In this document: in pieces, positions 25,653-34,088 of the stretch
How the letters are laid out: every line of letters starts with the position of its first letter
Numbering within the stretch: the first letter of the stretch is position 1
DNA from: a virus
Virus record (IMG/VR): IMGVR_UViG_3300034093_000922
Location: 1-62,295 of that record
Reading direction: 5' to 3' (one strand)
Length of the DNA stretch: 62,295 nucleotides
Program-made: the position numbers and the translations under genes
The notes under the pieces: model-generated
Databases searched by the model: none
What the model saw: only the letters and a program-made list of their open reading frames with translations
Told to the model about the DNA's origin: nothing

Positions 25653-26633
25653 TTACAACTTAATAATGAAGTTTGTAACTTCATAAGGTAAGACGATAGT
25701 AGTTGTGTGATTTGCTACAGTTAGTGCTGGAATGGTTAGTGCTGGAATAGAAAGTCCCGGTATAGTGTGAGTATGCGAGGCAGTGTTCATAGTAGGTATA
25801 GTAAGTGCTGGAATGGTAAGAGCAGGAACAGTAAGAGCAGGGATGGTAAGAGCAGGAACAGTAAGAGCAGGAACTGTAAGAGCAGGAACTGTAAGAGCAG
25901 GGATGGTATGAGTGTGACCAGCAGTATTAACAGAATTTACTACAGTAGCTAGTGAGGAGTCTTTTGCAGAAGCAGCAACGCTCGCAGTACCCACTGTGAT
26001 AGTTTGAGTAGTAGAACCAGTAGTACCTGTACCAGTATTACCTGTACCAGTATTACTTGCAACAGTAGCACCTGCAACAGTAGAACTTGCACCAGTAGTA
26101 CCTGTACCAGTATTACTTGCAACAGTAGTATAAGTAGCTGCTGGAATAACTGCTACTGTTCCACCACTAGTTCCTGTACCCGTAGTACTTGTACCTGTAT
26201 TAGAAGCAGCAGTTAGTACACCTGTGATGTTAGAAGAAGTGATAGTGCCACTTGCGGCAGCAGCTGTACCTGTAGCACCTAGAGTAGCATTATTAGTGCC
26301 TTTACCTAGAGTAAGGCGATCACGCATTTCAGGAAGGTTAAAAGTTGTAGTACCATCACCAACTCCAAACCCAGTACCGATAACAGCAAATAGCCTAGCA
26401 TAAGTTGTACGAGAAACGGCAGTAGCATCGCAAAGTAACCACCCAGCAGGAGCAGTAGCTCCACCATAGGCTACTATAGTACCTGCAGGAATAACTTCAT
26501 AACCACCAGCAGTAGATCCATCGTGAATTCTAAGGTTTTTAGAACTTGTATCAATAGAGATCTCACCAGCAGCTCCAGTAAATGAATTATTCTGTGCTGT
26601 TGTACCTCTTCTAAATTGTAGCTGTGTAGCCAT
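25653..26633 (-). CDS. Tail collar fibre with low-complexity repeats
   Basis: 326 residues. Residues 1-50 (LQFRRGTTAQNN, GAAGEISIDT) resemble a fibre N-terminal attachment module; residues 55-115 are a phage tail collar domain (VAYGGATAPAGWLLCDATAVSR, quoted in part; FNLPEMRDRLTLGKG). A Gly/Thr-rich middle (TGTGTTG units) leads to about 15 PALTV/PALTI pentapeptide repeats and a short His-containing end (HTHTIPGL). The 15-bp DNA repeats make slippage likely, which could vary fibre length. Confidence 0.8.
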   Translation of the reverse strand: MATQLQFRRGTTAQNNSFTGAAGEISIDTSSKNLRIHDGSTAGGYEVIPAGTIVAYGGATAPAGWLLCDATAVSRTTYARLFAVIGTGFGVGDGTTTFNLPEMRDRLTLGKGTNNATLGATGTAAAASGTITSSNITGVLTAASNTGTSTTGTGTSGGTVAVIPAATYTTVASNTGTGTTGASSTVAGATVASNTGTGNTGTGTTGSTTQTITVGTASVAASAKDSSLATVVNSVNTAGHTHTIPALTVPALTVPALTVPALTIPALTVPALTIPALTIPTMNTASHTHTIPGLSIPALTIPALTVANHTTTIVLPYEVTNFIIKL

Positions 26634-26658
26634 TATTTACTCCTTAAAATTTATTAGT

Positions 26659-26850
26659 TTACGTAAGTGCGCCAAGGTCAAAAGTACCACCGACAGTAAG
26701 ATTGTTTCCTACTACTACAGTACCGCCTACTTGCACATTACCTGTACTTGTACCATTGCCAACAGTTACTGTGGCATTAGACTCAACTTTAAATTTATTG
26801 GTTGCATCTAGGCCGAGGCCGCCCATATATGCTGAAACTTTTTGTGTCAT
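26659..26850 (-). CDS. Small fibre-like protein
   Basis: 63 residues: LDATNKFKVESNATVTVGN leads into VQVGGTVVVGNNLTVGGTFDLGALT. The start is like that of the two coiled-coil fibre genes nearby (KFKVKSGI) and its C-terminal DLGALT matches the C-terminus of the next gene (DLGVLT). It looks like a minimal fibre made of just the two end modules with the coiled coil missing, either a natural small subunit or a deletion relic. Confidence 0.6.
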   Translation of the reverse strand: MTQKVSAYMGGLGLDATNKFKVESNATVTVGNGTSTGNVQVGGTVVVGNNLTVGGTFDLGALT

Positions 26851-26891
26851 GTCATTCCTTATACCATGTTAAAATTTAGTAGTCAACTTAT

Positions 26892-27596
26892 TTATGTAAG
26901 AACACCTAGATCGATAGATCCTACTATAATTAGTGTATTTGATGTATTTGTGCCTATTGTTACGTTCCCGCTTACCACTACATTTCTATTAAAAGTGGTA
27001 GTAACCCCAGTAAAAGCTGTAGTGCCATTAGTTATATTAGTTACGTTACTTTGTACTGTATTAATATTAGTAACAGCCGTAGCCACGTTACTTTGTACTG
27101 AGTTTACGTTAGCAGCTATAGTATTTACAGATGTAGTAAGGCTTGTTAAATTACTTTGTACTAAGTTAATAGAAGCTGCAGTAGCAACGGAAGACCAGAA
27201 TATTCCATTAGCATTAGAAGTAAGAACCTGACCAGACGTACCTACAGACCCATTAGCATATATAGCACCTGTTATACCTACAGCACCATTAACATATAGC
27301 TTAACGTTACTAGGATTAGTTGCAGAACCGATCAACACATTGCCAAATGTTTCTGCTAACCTAACATCGCCTGTATCGTACACTTCTATAGATGGTACGC
27401 CGGAAATATCATTAACAGCAAATATAGTACCAGTCATAGTATCAGCTATAGAAAATAGCTGACCAGACGAACCACTGAACGATAGCACGTTAGACTGTAA
27501 ATAACTAATCTGCAGATTAGAATTTACTGTTTTATTATTAAACGTTATGTTAGCAGTAGTTATACCGCTTTTTACTTTAAAGAATTTTTCTGACAT
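26892..27596 (-). CDS. Coiled-coil tail fibre
   Basis: 234 residues. N-terminus FFKVKSGITTANI is shared with the 637-residue fibre. Residues 65-115 have a beta-structured module (GNVLIGSATNPSNVKLYVNG), followed by about 60 residues of heptad repeats (SVQSNV, SLTTSVNTIAANV) and a short end module finishing SIDLGVLT. A trimeric fibre is likely. It lies in a run of fibre genes between TerL and the promoter-proximal structural genes. Confidence 0.65.
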   Translation of the reverse strand: MSEKFFKVKSGITTANITFNNKTVNSNLQISYLQSNVLSFSGSSGQLFSIADTMTGTIFAVNDISGVPSIEVYDTGDVRLAETFGNVLIGSATNPSNVKLYVNGAVGITGAIYANGSVGTSGQVLTSNANGIFWSSVATAASINLVQSNLTSLTTSVNTIAANVNSVQSNVATAVTNINTVQSNVTNITNGTTAFTGVTTTFNRNVVVSGNVTIGTNTSNTLIIVGSIDLGVLT

Positions 27597-27628
27597 GGTT
27601 CACTTTCCCCATATGTATAGATTTTTAT

Positions 27629-27883
27629 TTATAGTTCTTCTATTGATGAAGTCCATTCTAGAGAAGAAAGAAGTTCTAAAATTTCACCATAAGAGTATTC
27701 TTGGCTTTTGTTTGCTATAGTAGAAATGCTTGAGGGCATATCACCTTCATATTTTATAAAAGTTTTAGTACCATCTACGCTGTAACGACAGGTTTCAGCA
27801 CTTGTTTCTAACACCTGTGTAAAGTCTACATTTGCAATTTCTGCAGCTGGTATTATTATATATTTTCTATCTTCAAATGCCAT
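27629..27883 (-). CDS. Small protein of the fibre cluster, function unknown
   Basis: 84 residues from ATG 27883, which is 5 bases after AAGGAG; the frame upstream to 27904 lacks a signal. The sequence (KYIIIPAAEIANVDF, DGTKTFIKYEGDMPSS, YSYGEILELLSSLEW) is acidic, without cysteine or membrane segments. It overlaps the end of the LamG gene by 11 bases. Similar short proteins accompany fibre genes in marine phages, so a chaperone or fibre accessory role is possible but unproven. Confidence 0.6.
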   Translation of the reverse strand: MAFEDRKYIIIPAAEIANVDFTQVLETSAETCRYSVDGTKTFIKYEGDMPSSISTIANKSQEYSYGEILELLSSLEWTSSIEEL

Positions 27884-28595
27884 ATCGGCTCCTTGTTGCT
27901 TCAAAATTTTGTGTAATTTCTAACGCAGTTAGAGCACGGTTGTATATTTTAAATATTGAAGCACCTCCTAGAATTGCTTGCTCTGGTCTTGACGTGGGAT
28001 CACCATCATATGGATATAAACTCATTAACGTAAGAGAAATATTTAAATCACCGGAAGATGGTGCGTCTGAAATTTCACTATGATTCGTATATCCAATAGA
28101 TAATACACCATTTACATATACAGCTTTCTGCGTTTCATTTGCAATTGCGACAATGTGTTTCCAATTCCCATCTGCGATTGAAGTAAATGAAAGAGAATGA
28201 AATGTGGCAACTTGCGTAATAAAGGCTGATGCTGTTATTCTATAGTTATAATTACCAGAACCATTCCAAGGTTTTGATATAATATTTCCTGCCGTATCTG
28301 ATGTTTTGACCCAACATTCTATTGATAGAATTTTATGACCAGTAGTTCCTACGGGAGCCCACGAGTATTTTCTAGATGTTGATACTATATGTACTCTATC
28401 ATTTGTACCATCAAATACTATAGAACCATTATTTGTACTATCATAAGTTGGGCCATTGGTTAAGGTGCCGTTATTACCTACACCGCTAAGATCGTTCCAA
28501 GCGGTACCTGATCTAGGATACGACCTTTGGTTAGAGGCATCTAAGTGCAGCACTAGTCCATTATTTACTGGTTCAGGGCCTACAAAACAACTCAT
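27873..28595 (-). CDS. LamG/concanavalin-like lectin protein, copy 3
   Basis: 240 residues, a single jellyroll. It shares with its two upstream paralogs the opening GLVLHLDASNQRSYPRSGT, DLSGVGNNGTLTNGP, SIVFDGTNDR and the ending KIYNRALTALEITQNFEATR. The middle (WVKTSDTAGNIISKPWNG; WKHIVAIANETQKAVYVNGV) matches LamG strands. Such domains bind sugars or proteins; here they probably decorate virions and recognise surface glycans. Coupled to copy 2 by ATGA. Confidence 0.8.
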   Translation of the reverse strand: MSCFVGPEPVNNGLVLHLDASNQRSYPRSGTAWNDLSGVGNNGTLTNGPTYDSTNNGSIVFDGTNDRVHIVSTSRKYSWAPVGTTGHKILSIECWVKTSDTAGNIISKPWNGSGNYNYRITASAFITQVATFHSLSFTSIADGNWKHIVAIANETQKAVYVNGVLSIGYTNHSEISDAPSSGDLNISLTLMSLYPYDGDPTSRPEQAILGGASIFKIYNRALTALEITQNFEATRSRYGI

Positions 28596-29266
28596 ACTCC
28601 ATACCTTCCGCGAATAGCTTCAAAATTTTGTTGAATTTCTGCTGCTGATAAAGCTCTATTATAAAGTTGAGCTATTGCTAGGTTTCCAGTAAAATATCTA
28701 GTAGTAACATCATCAAGGGCAAGTTTTATATCGTCTAGAACTGTGCTAGTATGAGATACTGTATTAGTAGCAGTAGTGATTCCGCTTGCTTGGCCTAGAT
28801 AGGCTGTTGCTGCTGTGCTTGTAACAGAAACCGCAACCATACACCATGTCAAATCTGGCACAGTTAATCCACTTGCCCAAGAATAAGTATTACCAGCATC
28901 GTTCCAATGATATCCAAGTTGATTAGATGAATAAAAATTTATTCCAGTAGTATTTAATGTTCCTCTGGAAAGCAAAATACCATCATATGCGTCTTGGCTT
29001 CCGTTTCTTCTTATCCAACATACAAATGTTGCTGCCGTTACTGTGAGGGACCCTAAACACTGAACAAAATCATTAGATCCATCAAATACAATAGAACCCT
29101 TATTAGAGCTACTATAAGTCGGACCATTGGTTAGTGTCCCGTTATTTCCATTACCACTCAAATCACGCCAAGTAGTACCAGATCCAGGATACGACTTTAT
29201 ATTACCTGCATCTAGATTTAGCACAAGTCCTGATCTAACTATGCTAGTTCCATGACTTAGGCTCAT
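28592..29266 (-). CDS. LamG/concanavalin-like lectin protein, copy 2
   Basis: 224 residues with the same frame as copies 1 and 3 (GLVLNLDAGNIKSYPGSGT, DLSGNGNNGTLTNGP, AQLYNRALSAAEIQQNFEAIR). The two ends are nearly identical between copies while the central ligand-side strands (about residues 65-200) differ strongly, which suggests duplication followed by diversification of binding specificity. Overlaps both neighbours by 4 bases. Confidence 0.8.
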   Translation of the reverse strand: MSLSHGTSIVRSGLVLNLDAGNIKSYPGSGTTWRDLSGNGNNGTLTNGPTYSSSNKGSIVFDGSNDFVQCLGSLTVTAATFVCWIRRNGSQDAYDGILLSRGTLNTTGINFYSSNQLGYHWNDAGNTYSWASGLTVPDLTWCMVAVSVTSTAATAYLGQASGITTATNTVSHTSTVLDDIKLALDDVTTRYFTGNLAIAQLYNRALSAAEIQQNFEAIRGRYGV

Positions 29267-29982
29267 ATTCCATACCTTCCACGAGTAGCTTCAAAGTTCT
29301 GACTAATCTCTAACGCAGTTAGAGCACGATTGTACTGTGTTATATTTGAAAAATTTCCATTCATATAACCCACAAAACTTGCATTTGCCGGGGCACCGCC
29401 TATATGTAGTGTTCCAGCAGTCATACTTGTTGAAATATTACCGGAAGCTAATAATACACCATTGAGATACATTTTCTGTGAAGATGCTCCGTCCCTTAGT
29501 ACAACGACATTATGCCACTGTTGAATTGGCATATTAATACCAGATACAGTACACGTTCCAGTTGCATCCCCTCCGTATCTACCCAATGTCATAGCATACG
29601 GCGGACCCGCAGTTGCCCCAGAGGTGGTCAAAGTCAATTCATAAGTACCCACTGCATTACCAGAAAAAATTATAGCGCCCTTCACACTGCCGCCATAATC
29701 ACCATTAATATTTGCACTTAGATACATCCAAACACTAATTGTAAATAAGTTAGTGCCTGATGGCAAAGGGCTTGCTGTCATATAATCATTTGAACCATCA
29801 AATACTATTGCACCGTTATTACTAGAACTGTATGTTGGCCCATTAGTTAAAGTACCGTTGTTACCAACACCGCTCAAATCACGCCAAGCAGTTCCAGACC
29901 CTGGATAAGACTTTGGGTTAGCTGCATCTAAATGCAACACTAACCCTGATCTAACTATGCTAGTATTGTATACAATTGCCAT
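29263..29982 (-). CDS. LamG/concanavalin-like lectin protein, copy 1
   Basis: 239 residues. First of three tandem paralogs; opening GLVLHLDAANPKSYPGSGT and ending NRALTALEISQNFEATR. The centre carries FTISVWMYLSANINGDYGG, WHNVVVLRDGASSQKMYLNG and ASGNISTSMTAGTLHIGGAP, typical LamG strands. It abuts the coiled-coil fibre gene by a single shared base (stop/start), so lectins and fibre are probably made together and may assemble on one appendage. Confidence 0.8.
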   Translation of the reverse strand: MAIVYNTSIVRSGLVLHLDAANPKSYPGSGTAWRDLSGVGNNGTLTNGPTYSSSNNGAIVFDGSNDYMTASPLPSGTNLFTISVWMYLSANINGDYGGSVKGAIIFSGNAVGTYELTLTTSGATAGPPYAMTLGRYGGDATGTCTVSGINMPIQQWHNVVVLRDGASSQKMYLNGVLLASGNISTSMTAGTLHIGGAPANASFVGYMNGNFSNITQYNRALTALEISQNFEATRGRYGI

Positions 29983-31895
29983 TACTGAATTATATATTGA
30001 GCTGAAACTGTGATCTTTTTATTCGCACTACCGCCTGTAGATACTACAGTAACAACAGAACTTCCATCTATAGCAGCAGTAAAGCCAGTAAGATCATTAT
30101 TGTTAGTACTCAACATAGCATACTCTGTAAAGTCTACTACGGTTCCGTTATGAACTATTAACATTTTAGATAACTGATACTGAGAATTGGTAACATCTTG
30201 TACTAGAAGTGTCAGATCAACACCACGATATGTAGCACCTGGGAAGGTAAAGATTGTTGTAGCACCTGTACCTACGGAAGAAGTAGCATTTGAACCTATC
30301 TGTAGCTGTGTATTAAGGATTGCACGAGGAGCAGAGATATTACCAGTAAAGGCTGTAGCACCGCTTATAATGCTAGCTACGTTGGAAGCTACTGAATCTA
30401 CGTTAGCTTTAATGGTATTAACTGACGTAGTAAGGGTTGTAACGTTACTCTGTACTGAGTTTACATTAGCAGCTATAGTGTTAACTGAAGTAGTAAGGGT
30501 TGTAACGTTACCTTGTACTGAGTTTACGTTAGCTAGTATAGTATTGGTAGATGTAGTAAGGCTTGTAACGTTTGACTGTACTGAGTTTACATTAGCGGCT
30601 ATGGTGTTAACTGACGTAGTAAGCGTTGTAACGTTACTTTGTACTGTATTAATATTAGTAACAGCTGTAGCTACGTTACTTTGTACTGAGTTTACGTTAG
30701 ATCGTATAGTATTTACAGACGTGGTAAGAGAAGTAACATTTGATTGTACTGAATCTACGTTAGCTTTAATACCGTTAACACCTGTTTGTAATAGCGCTAT
30801 ATCTACTCCATCTATTAAACCATCCGCAGTTATGTTATTGAAATGAACATTAGCATAAGCAGCTACAGTAAAGTCAGTTACAGCATTACTAGCTGCATCA
30901 TTAGTGTAAAATGAAGCAAATTCTTTTGTACTTTCGTCAAAACCTATAAACACATTACCGCTAGTACCGCGACTAATATATATACCAGTATCAAAAGTTG
31001 CAGCTGCAGCGCCATTAGAAAGAGTAATTACACGATCTTTTAATACTGTATCAGTAGTCAGTATTGTTGAGGTAGCACCGCCTACTACTAGATTACCGCT
31101 AACAGTTAAGTCGCGGTTCATAGTTATGTTACCAGTAAAAGCAGTAGTGCCATTAGTTATATTAACTACGTTACTCTGTACTGAATCTACGTTAGCCTTA
31201 ATAGTATTTACTGAAGTGGTAAGCGTTGTAACGTTACCTTGTACTGAGTTTACGTTAGCAGCTATAGTATTAACTGATGTAGTAAGCGTTGTAACGTTAG
31301 ACTGTACTGTATTGATATTAGTAACAGCCGTAGCCACGTTACTCTGTACTGAGTCTACGTTAGCCTTAATAGTATTTACTGACGTAGTTAAAGAAGTTAC
31401 ATTACCCTGCACTGAGTCTACGTTAGCTTTGATCGTATTTATAGACGTAGTAAGTGTTGTAACGTTACCTTGTACTGAGTTTACGTTAGCAGCTATAGTG
31501 TTTACAGACGTAGTAAGGCTTGTAACGTTAGACTGTACTGTATTAATATTAGTAACAGCAGTAGCCACGTTACTTTGTACTGAGTTTACATTAGATCGTA
31601 TAGTATTTACTGACGTAGTAAGCGTTGTAACATTAGATTGTACAGTATTGATGTTAGTAACAGCCGTAGCCACGTTACTTTGTACTGAATCTACGTTAGC
31701 TTTGATAGTATTTACCGAGGTGGTAAGAGAAGTAACATTTGATTGTACTGAGTTTACGATTGAAGCAAAAGCAACTGTAGATCCTCCTACAGATAAGGTA
31801 TTAGCTGTTGCATCAAAAATAAAACCACCGTTACTAGAAGTGATATTACCGCTAGCTATAATGCCGTTTTTGACTTTGAAATCTTTTTGAGTCAT
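29982..31895 (-). CDS. Long coiled-coil tail fibre
   Basis: 637 residues. N-terminus KDFKVKNGIIASGNI is shared with the 26892-27596 fibre. About 400 residues are heptads arranged as 21-residue units (SVQSNVTSLTTSVNTI type), in two blocks separated by a globular insert (about residues 255-365, VGGATSTILTTDTVLKDRV). The final about 105 residues (LLVQDVTNSQYQLSKMLIVH, EYAMLSTNNN) are homologous to the C-terminus of the next gene. The 63-bp near-repeats could recombine and change fibre length. Confidence 0.75.
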   Translation of the reverse strand: MTQKDFKVKNGIIASGNITSSNGGFIFDATANTLSVGGSTVAFASIVNSVQSNVTSLTTSVNTIKANVDSVQSNVATAVTNINTVQSNVTTLTTSVNTIRSNVNSVQSNVATAVTNINTVQSNVTSLTTSVNTIAANVNSVQGNVTTLTTSINTIKANVDSVQGNVTSLTTSVNTIKANVDSVQSNVATAVTNINTVQSNVTTLTTSVNTIAANVNSVQGNVTTLTTSVNTIKANVDSVQSNVVNITNGTTAFTGNITMNRDLTVSGNLVVGGATSTILTTDTVLKDRVITLSNGAAAATFDTGIYISRGTSGNVFIGFDESTKEFASFYTNDAASNAVTDFTVAAYANVHFNNITADGLIDGVDIALLQTGVNGIKANVDSVQSNVTSLTTSVNTIRSNVNSVQSNVATAVTNINTVQSNVTTLTTSVNTIAANVNSVQSNVTSLTTSTNTILANVNSVQGNVTTLTTSVNTIAANVNSVQSNVTTLTTSVNTIKANVDSVASNVASIISGATAFTGNISAPRAILNTQLQIGSNATSSVGTGATTIFTFPGATYRGVDLTLLVQDVTNSQYQLSKMLIVHNGTVVDFTEYAMLSTNNNDLTGFTAAIDGSSVVTVVSTGGSANKKITVSAQYIIQ

Positions 31896-31905
31896 TACTC
31901 ACTCC

Positions 31906-32745
31906 TTAGTTTATTGTTTTAAATACGTTAATTATATTATCTGAGCTAACTGCTGTAGCAAACAATTGTATATTGTCTCCTACTATGCTAGCTTCGTATG
32001 CAGCTATTGGATTAGTACTTGTATATATCATAGCATATTCTACTGTTTTAATGTCAGCTGTGTCTTGTACTAATAATAACTCAGAAGACTGATATTGTCC
32101 ATAAGTTAAATCTTCAACATTAATCAAAAGCTTAGCAAAATGTACATTAGCTTTAGCTTCTGAGAAAATTACAGCTCCAACAGAACTTACATTACTTATA
32201 GTAGCTCCTTGTAAAACAAATCTAGCAGTATTAAAGTAGCTTTTAGAGTTTACCTCGTTAATAGCAGATACTAAATTAGACTTATTTGCAGTAGTTAGAG
32301 TAGCTAGGTTACCTACAGAGGAGCTTAAGCTACCTACATTAGTTTGCACAGTATTTACTTGCTGCTGTGTAGCATAGTTAGTAGTTATATAAGCGTTAGT
32401 ATTAGAGATGCTACCAACTAGCACAGTATAAGTTGAGTAGTCGTTAGCAAGAGCTGAGAAGTAAGTAGCAGATACGTTAGCTTTAGTATCTAAATTAATA
32501 TTAGCTTGAGTAGCATAAGCTATAATGTTAGATTCAGCTGAGTTAACATTAGATTGCGTATTATTAATAGCAGCATTGAGTGTAGTATAAGTTATATAGT
32601 CATTAGCATCTGCATAGTTACGTAGGCTTACAATGGTAACTTTTTTAGTCGAGTCTGCGCTAACGTCGACAATAGGTAGTACATCAGTACCAGCTATGTC
32701 AACTGCGGCTAGCTCGACTAGCTCTGTAATTTTTACGTTTGCCAT
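31906..32745 (-). CDS. Tail fibre with shared C-terminal domain
   Basis: 279 residues. N-terminal KITELVELAAVDIAGTDVLP is a common attachment module in marine phage fibres; a helical middle (NNTQSNVNSAESNIIAY; QQVNTVQTNVGSLSSSVGNL) precedes a C-terminal domain (LLINVEDLTYGQYQSSELLL, EYAMIYTSTN) matching the end of the 637-residue fibre. GGAG lies 8 bases before ATG 32745, and a long stem-loop occupies its leader. Confidence 0.7.
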   Translation of the reverse strand: MANVKITELVELAAVDIAGTDVLPIVDVSADSTKKVTIVSLRNYADANDYITYTTLNAAINNTQSNVNSAESNIIAYATQANINLDTKANVSATYFSALANDYSTYTVLVGSISNTNAYITTNYATQQQVNTVQTNVGSLSSSVGNLATLTTANKSNLVSAINEVNSKSYFNTARFVLQGATISNVSSVGAVIFSEAKANVHFAKLLINVEDLTYGQYQSSELLLVQDTADIKTVEYAMIYTSTNPIAAYEASIVGDNIQLFATAVSSDNIINVFKTIN

Positions 32746-32759
32746 TAGTAAGCTCCAAT

Positions 32760-32812
32760 AAATCTATTTTTTATATTGTGTCATTTGTGTAACACAATGT
32801 CAAAATAGATTT
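32760..32812 (-). other. Long stem-loop in the leader of the fibre gene
   Basis: AAATCTATTTT (32760-32770) pairs with AAAATAGATTT (32802-32812), and inside it ATTGTGT (32775-32781) pairs with ACACAAT (32792-32798), giving an 18-bp interrupted hairpin. It lies just upstream of the fibre ribosome-binding site. No U-run follows on the minus strand, so an RNA-processing or read-through control element is more likely than a terminator. Confidence 0.5.
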
Positions 32813-32881
32813 TTCAATATTTGTTATTACGGTTAGAGGTTATAAAGTAGTTTTACTAATAGACTAGTCTTGTCGATGAGT

Positions 32882-32992
32882 TTAGACTACTAGGTTAAAA
32901 CCGTCTTGAGTTATAATAGCCTCTCCAAGCTGAGTTACCATGTAGTTTAAGTTATCTGGCGGAGTATTTAAATACTGCTTAATAGCGGCCAT
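32882..32992 (-). CDS. Small ORF, function unknown
   Basis: 36 residues (MAAIKQYLNTPPDNLNY start, ends DGFNLVV). It starts at 32992 and fills an otherwise empty 280-bp gap in a region where genes are packed. The N-terminus MAAIKQYL resembles that of gpJ (MAIVKQYI), which may be chance or a shared short tag. The ribosome-binding site is weak (AGG 14 bases away), so the call is tentative. Confidence 0.4.
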   Translation of the reverse strand: MAAIKQYLNTPPDNLNYMVTQLGEAIITQDGFNLVV

Positions 32993-33026
32993 AGACAAGA
33001 CTAGCCTAGAAATACTCAACCTCACT

Positions 33027-33368
33027 TTAGTTGCGCTCGCTTATGTATAGAGTTCCAGAAGTGGTAGCACCAATAGCTGAGATGAACTTTGATGTTTCTG
33101 ACGATATAAGCTGAGATCCAAGAGCTACGTCGTATATGAACCCTTGAGGAACAAAATGTGAGTTAGTAGTATTAGCTACAACCGTATCATTACCAACCTC
33201 AATATAGCAGTCTGCAGTAGCGTATAGAGTTATAACACGAATAGAGTCAGCAAAGCGGTTACTGAGTGAAGCGGTGCTAGCGTTGAATGTAATCTTAGAC
33301 CCACCAGCAGGACGAAGTCCTAAAACCGGAATAGGCTCGTTTGCGTCATCACGTGGTTGTTTGCTCAT
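33027..33368 (-). CDS. Small beta-rich structural protein
   Basis: 113 residues, beta-rich (VITLYATADCYIEVGND, GTLYISERN) with a proline-rich start (EPIPVLGLRPAGGS). Size, composition and placement among structural genes suggest a head decoration or adaptor, but I do not recognise a family. The leader GAGGATATACA before ATG 33368 is a strong ribosome-binding site also used by an early gene (58960). Confidence 0.55.
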   Translation of the reverse strand: MSKQPRDDANEPIPVLGLRPAGGSKITFNASTASLSNRFADSIRVITLYATADCYIEVGNDTVVANTTNSHFVPQGFIYDVALGSQLISSETSKFISAIGATTSGTLYISERN

Positions 33369-33419
33369 TGTATATCCTCAATCTCGTGCGAAGCACGCCT
33401 CGAATTTTTTAACGTAAAG

Positions 33420-33869
33420 TTATTCAAGTAAATCACGCATCAGTCTATCGTAGTTGTTAACTTGAATTGCTACTGCAGGGCCTTTTTCTGTAGGTCTTAG
33501 CCTATCTTCAACGTCATGTAGATGTTTCATCCAATCAAGTAGATCCTTTTTCGAATATATGCCAGTCTCCATAGCTTCTTCAAGCTTTTGATCAATAACC
33601 TGGTTAATAAGGTTGATGCGCTTTACTCGATTAAGATATCCTTGCGTAGCAAACACTGAATCAACATAGTTTTTAACTTCTTTTTTATCTAGTGCGGACG
33701 TGACACGATCTGTTGATATGCCATACTCATCTGCAATAGTCTCAATGTCTTTACCGCTTAAATAATCATTAGCAATGGCCAGAATCACTGGGTCAAGCGG
33801 TGAAGTTTGAAGAGTGCGGTTTAGAGCTTCAACAGTAGTGGTCGGGCTCATAATCTCTTGTTTAGCCAT
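33420..33869 (-). CDS. terS: Terminase small subunit
   Basis: 149 residues. Residues 25-65 form a helix-turn-helix (LAIANDYLSGKDIETIADEYGIS; quoted in part; STDRVTSALDKKEVKNYVD), followed by the helical ring region (RVKRINLINQVIDQKLEEA) and a DLLDWMKHLHDVEDRLRP block typical of small terminase subunits in marine phages. It would recognise the packaging site and feed TerL. It lies 8 kb from terL within the same operon, an unusual separation. AAAGGAAATATA precedes the ATG. Confidence 0.75.
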   Translation of the reverse strand: MAKQEIMSPTTTVEALNRTLQTSPLDPVILAIANDYLSGKDIETIADEYGISTDRVTSALDKKEVKNYVDSVFATQGYLNRVKRINLINQVIDQKLEEAMETGIYSKKDLLDWMKHLHDVEDRLRPTEKGPAVAIQVNNYDRLMRDLLE

Positions 33870-33881
33870 TATATTTCCTTT

Positions 33882-34034
33882 TTATCCGTGTTCAAATCTA
33901 GAGAGAGATGCAGGAATGTTATTCTTCCAGACGCGATAAGCTGCCCAATAAGCGGATCTATCGTTAGTAGACGTAGCCAGCTGTTCGTGTATCTTTATCT
34001 GTTTAATGTAGTGAGCTAATTCATCTGCATTCAT
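33882..34034 (-). CDS. Small hypothetical protein
   Basis: 50 residues (MNADELAHYIKQIKIHEQ, ending SLSRFEHG), helical and His/Trp-containing. An in-frame TTG at 34085 would add 17 residues (ILHANLPWYINGNSDK) and would sit right after the upstream stop, so the start is undecided. Located between TerS and two tail-terminator paralogs; similar short helical proteins often precede TerS in marine phages. No function assigned. Confidence 0.5.
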   Translation of the reverse strand: MNADELAHYIKQIKIHEQLATSTNDRSAYWAAYRVWKNNIPASLSRFEHG

Positions 34035-34088
34035 CTTATCACTGTTCCCGTTGATATACCAAGGTAGATTTGCATGCAATATCAAATC

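Noticed and set aside
25795-25915. Regular short repeats resembling a CRISPR array
   Set aside because: The 15-bp units have no unique spacers and encode PALTV/PALTI repeats of the collar fibre in frame.
30360-31890. Long plus-strand open frames opposite the coiled-coil fibre
   Set aside because: They mirror the repeated heptad codons on the other strand, have no ribosome-binding sites, and the minus-strand frame has clear fibre domains.
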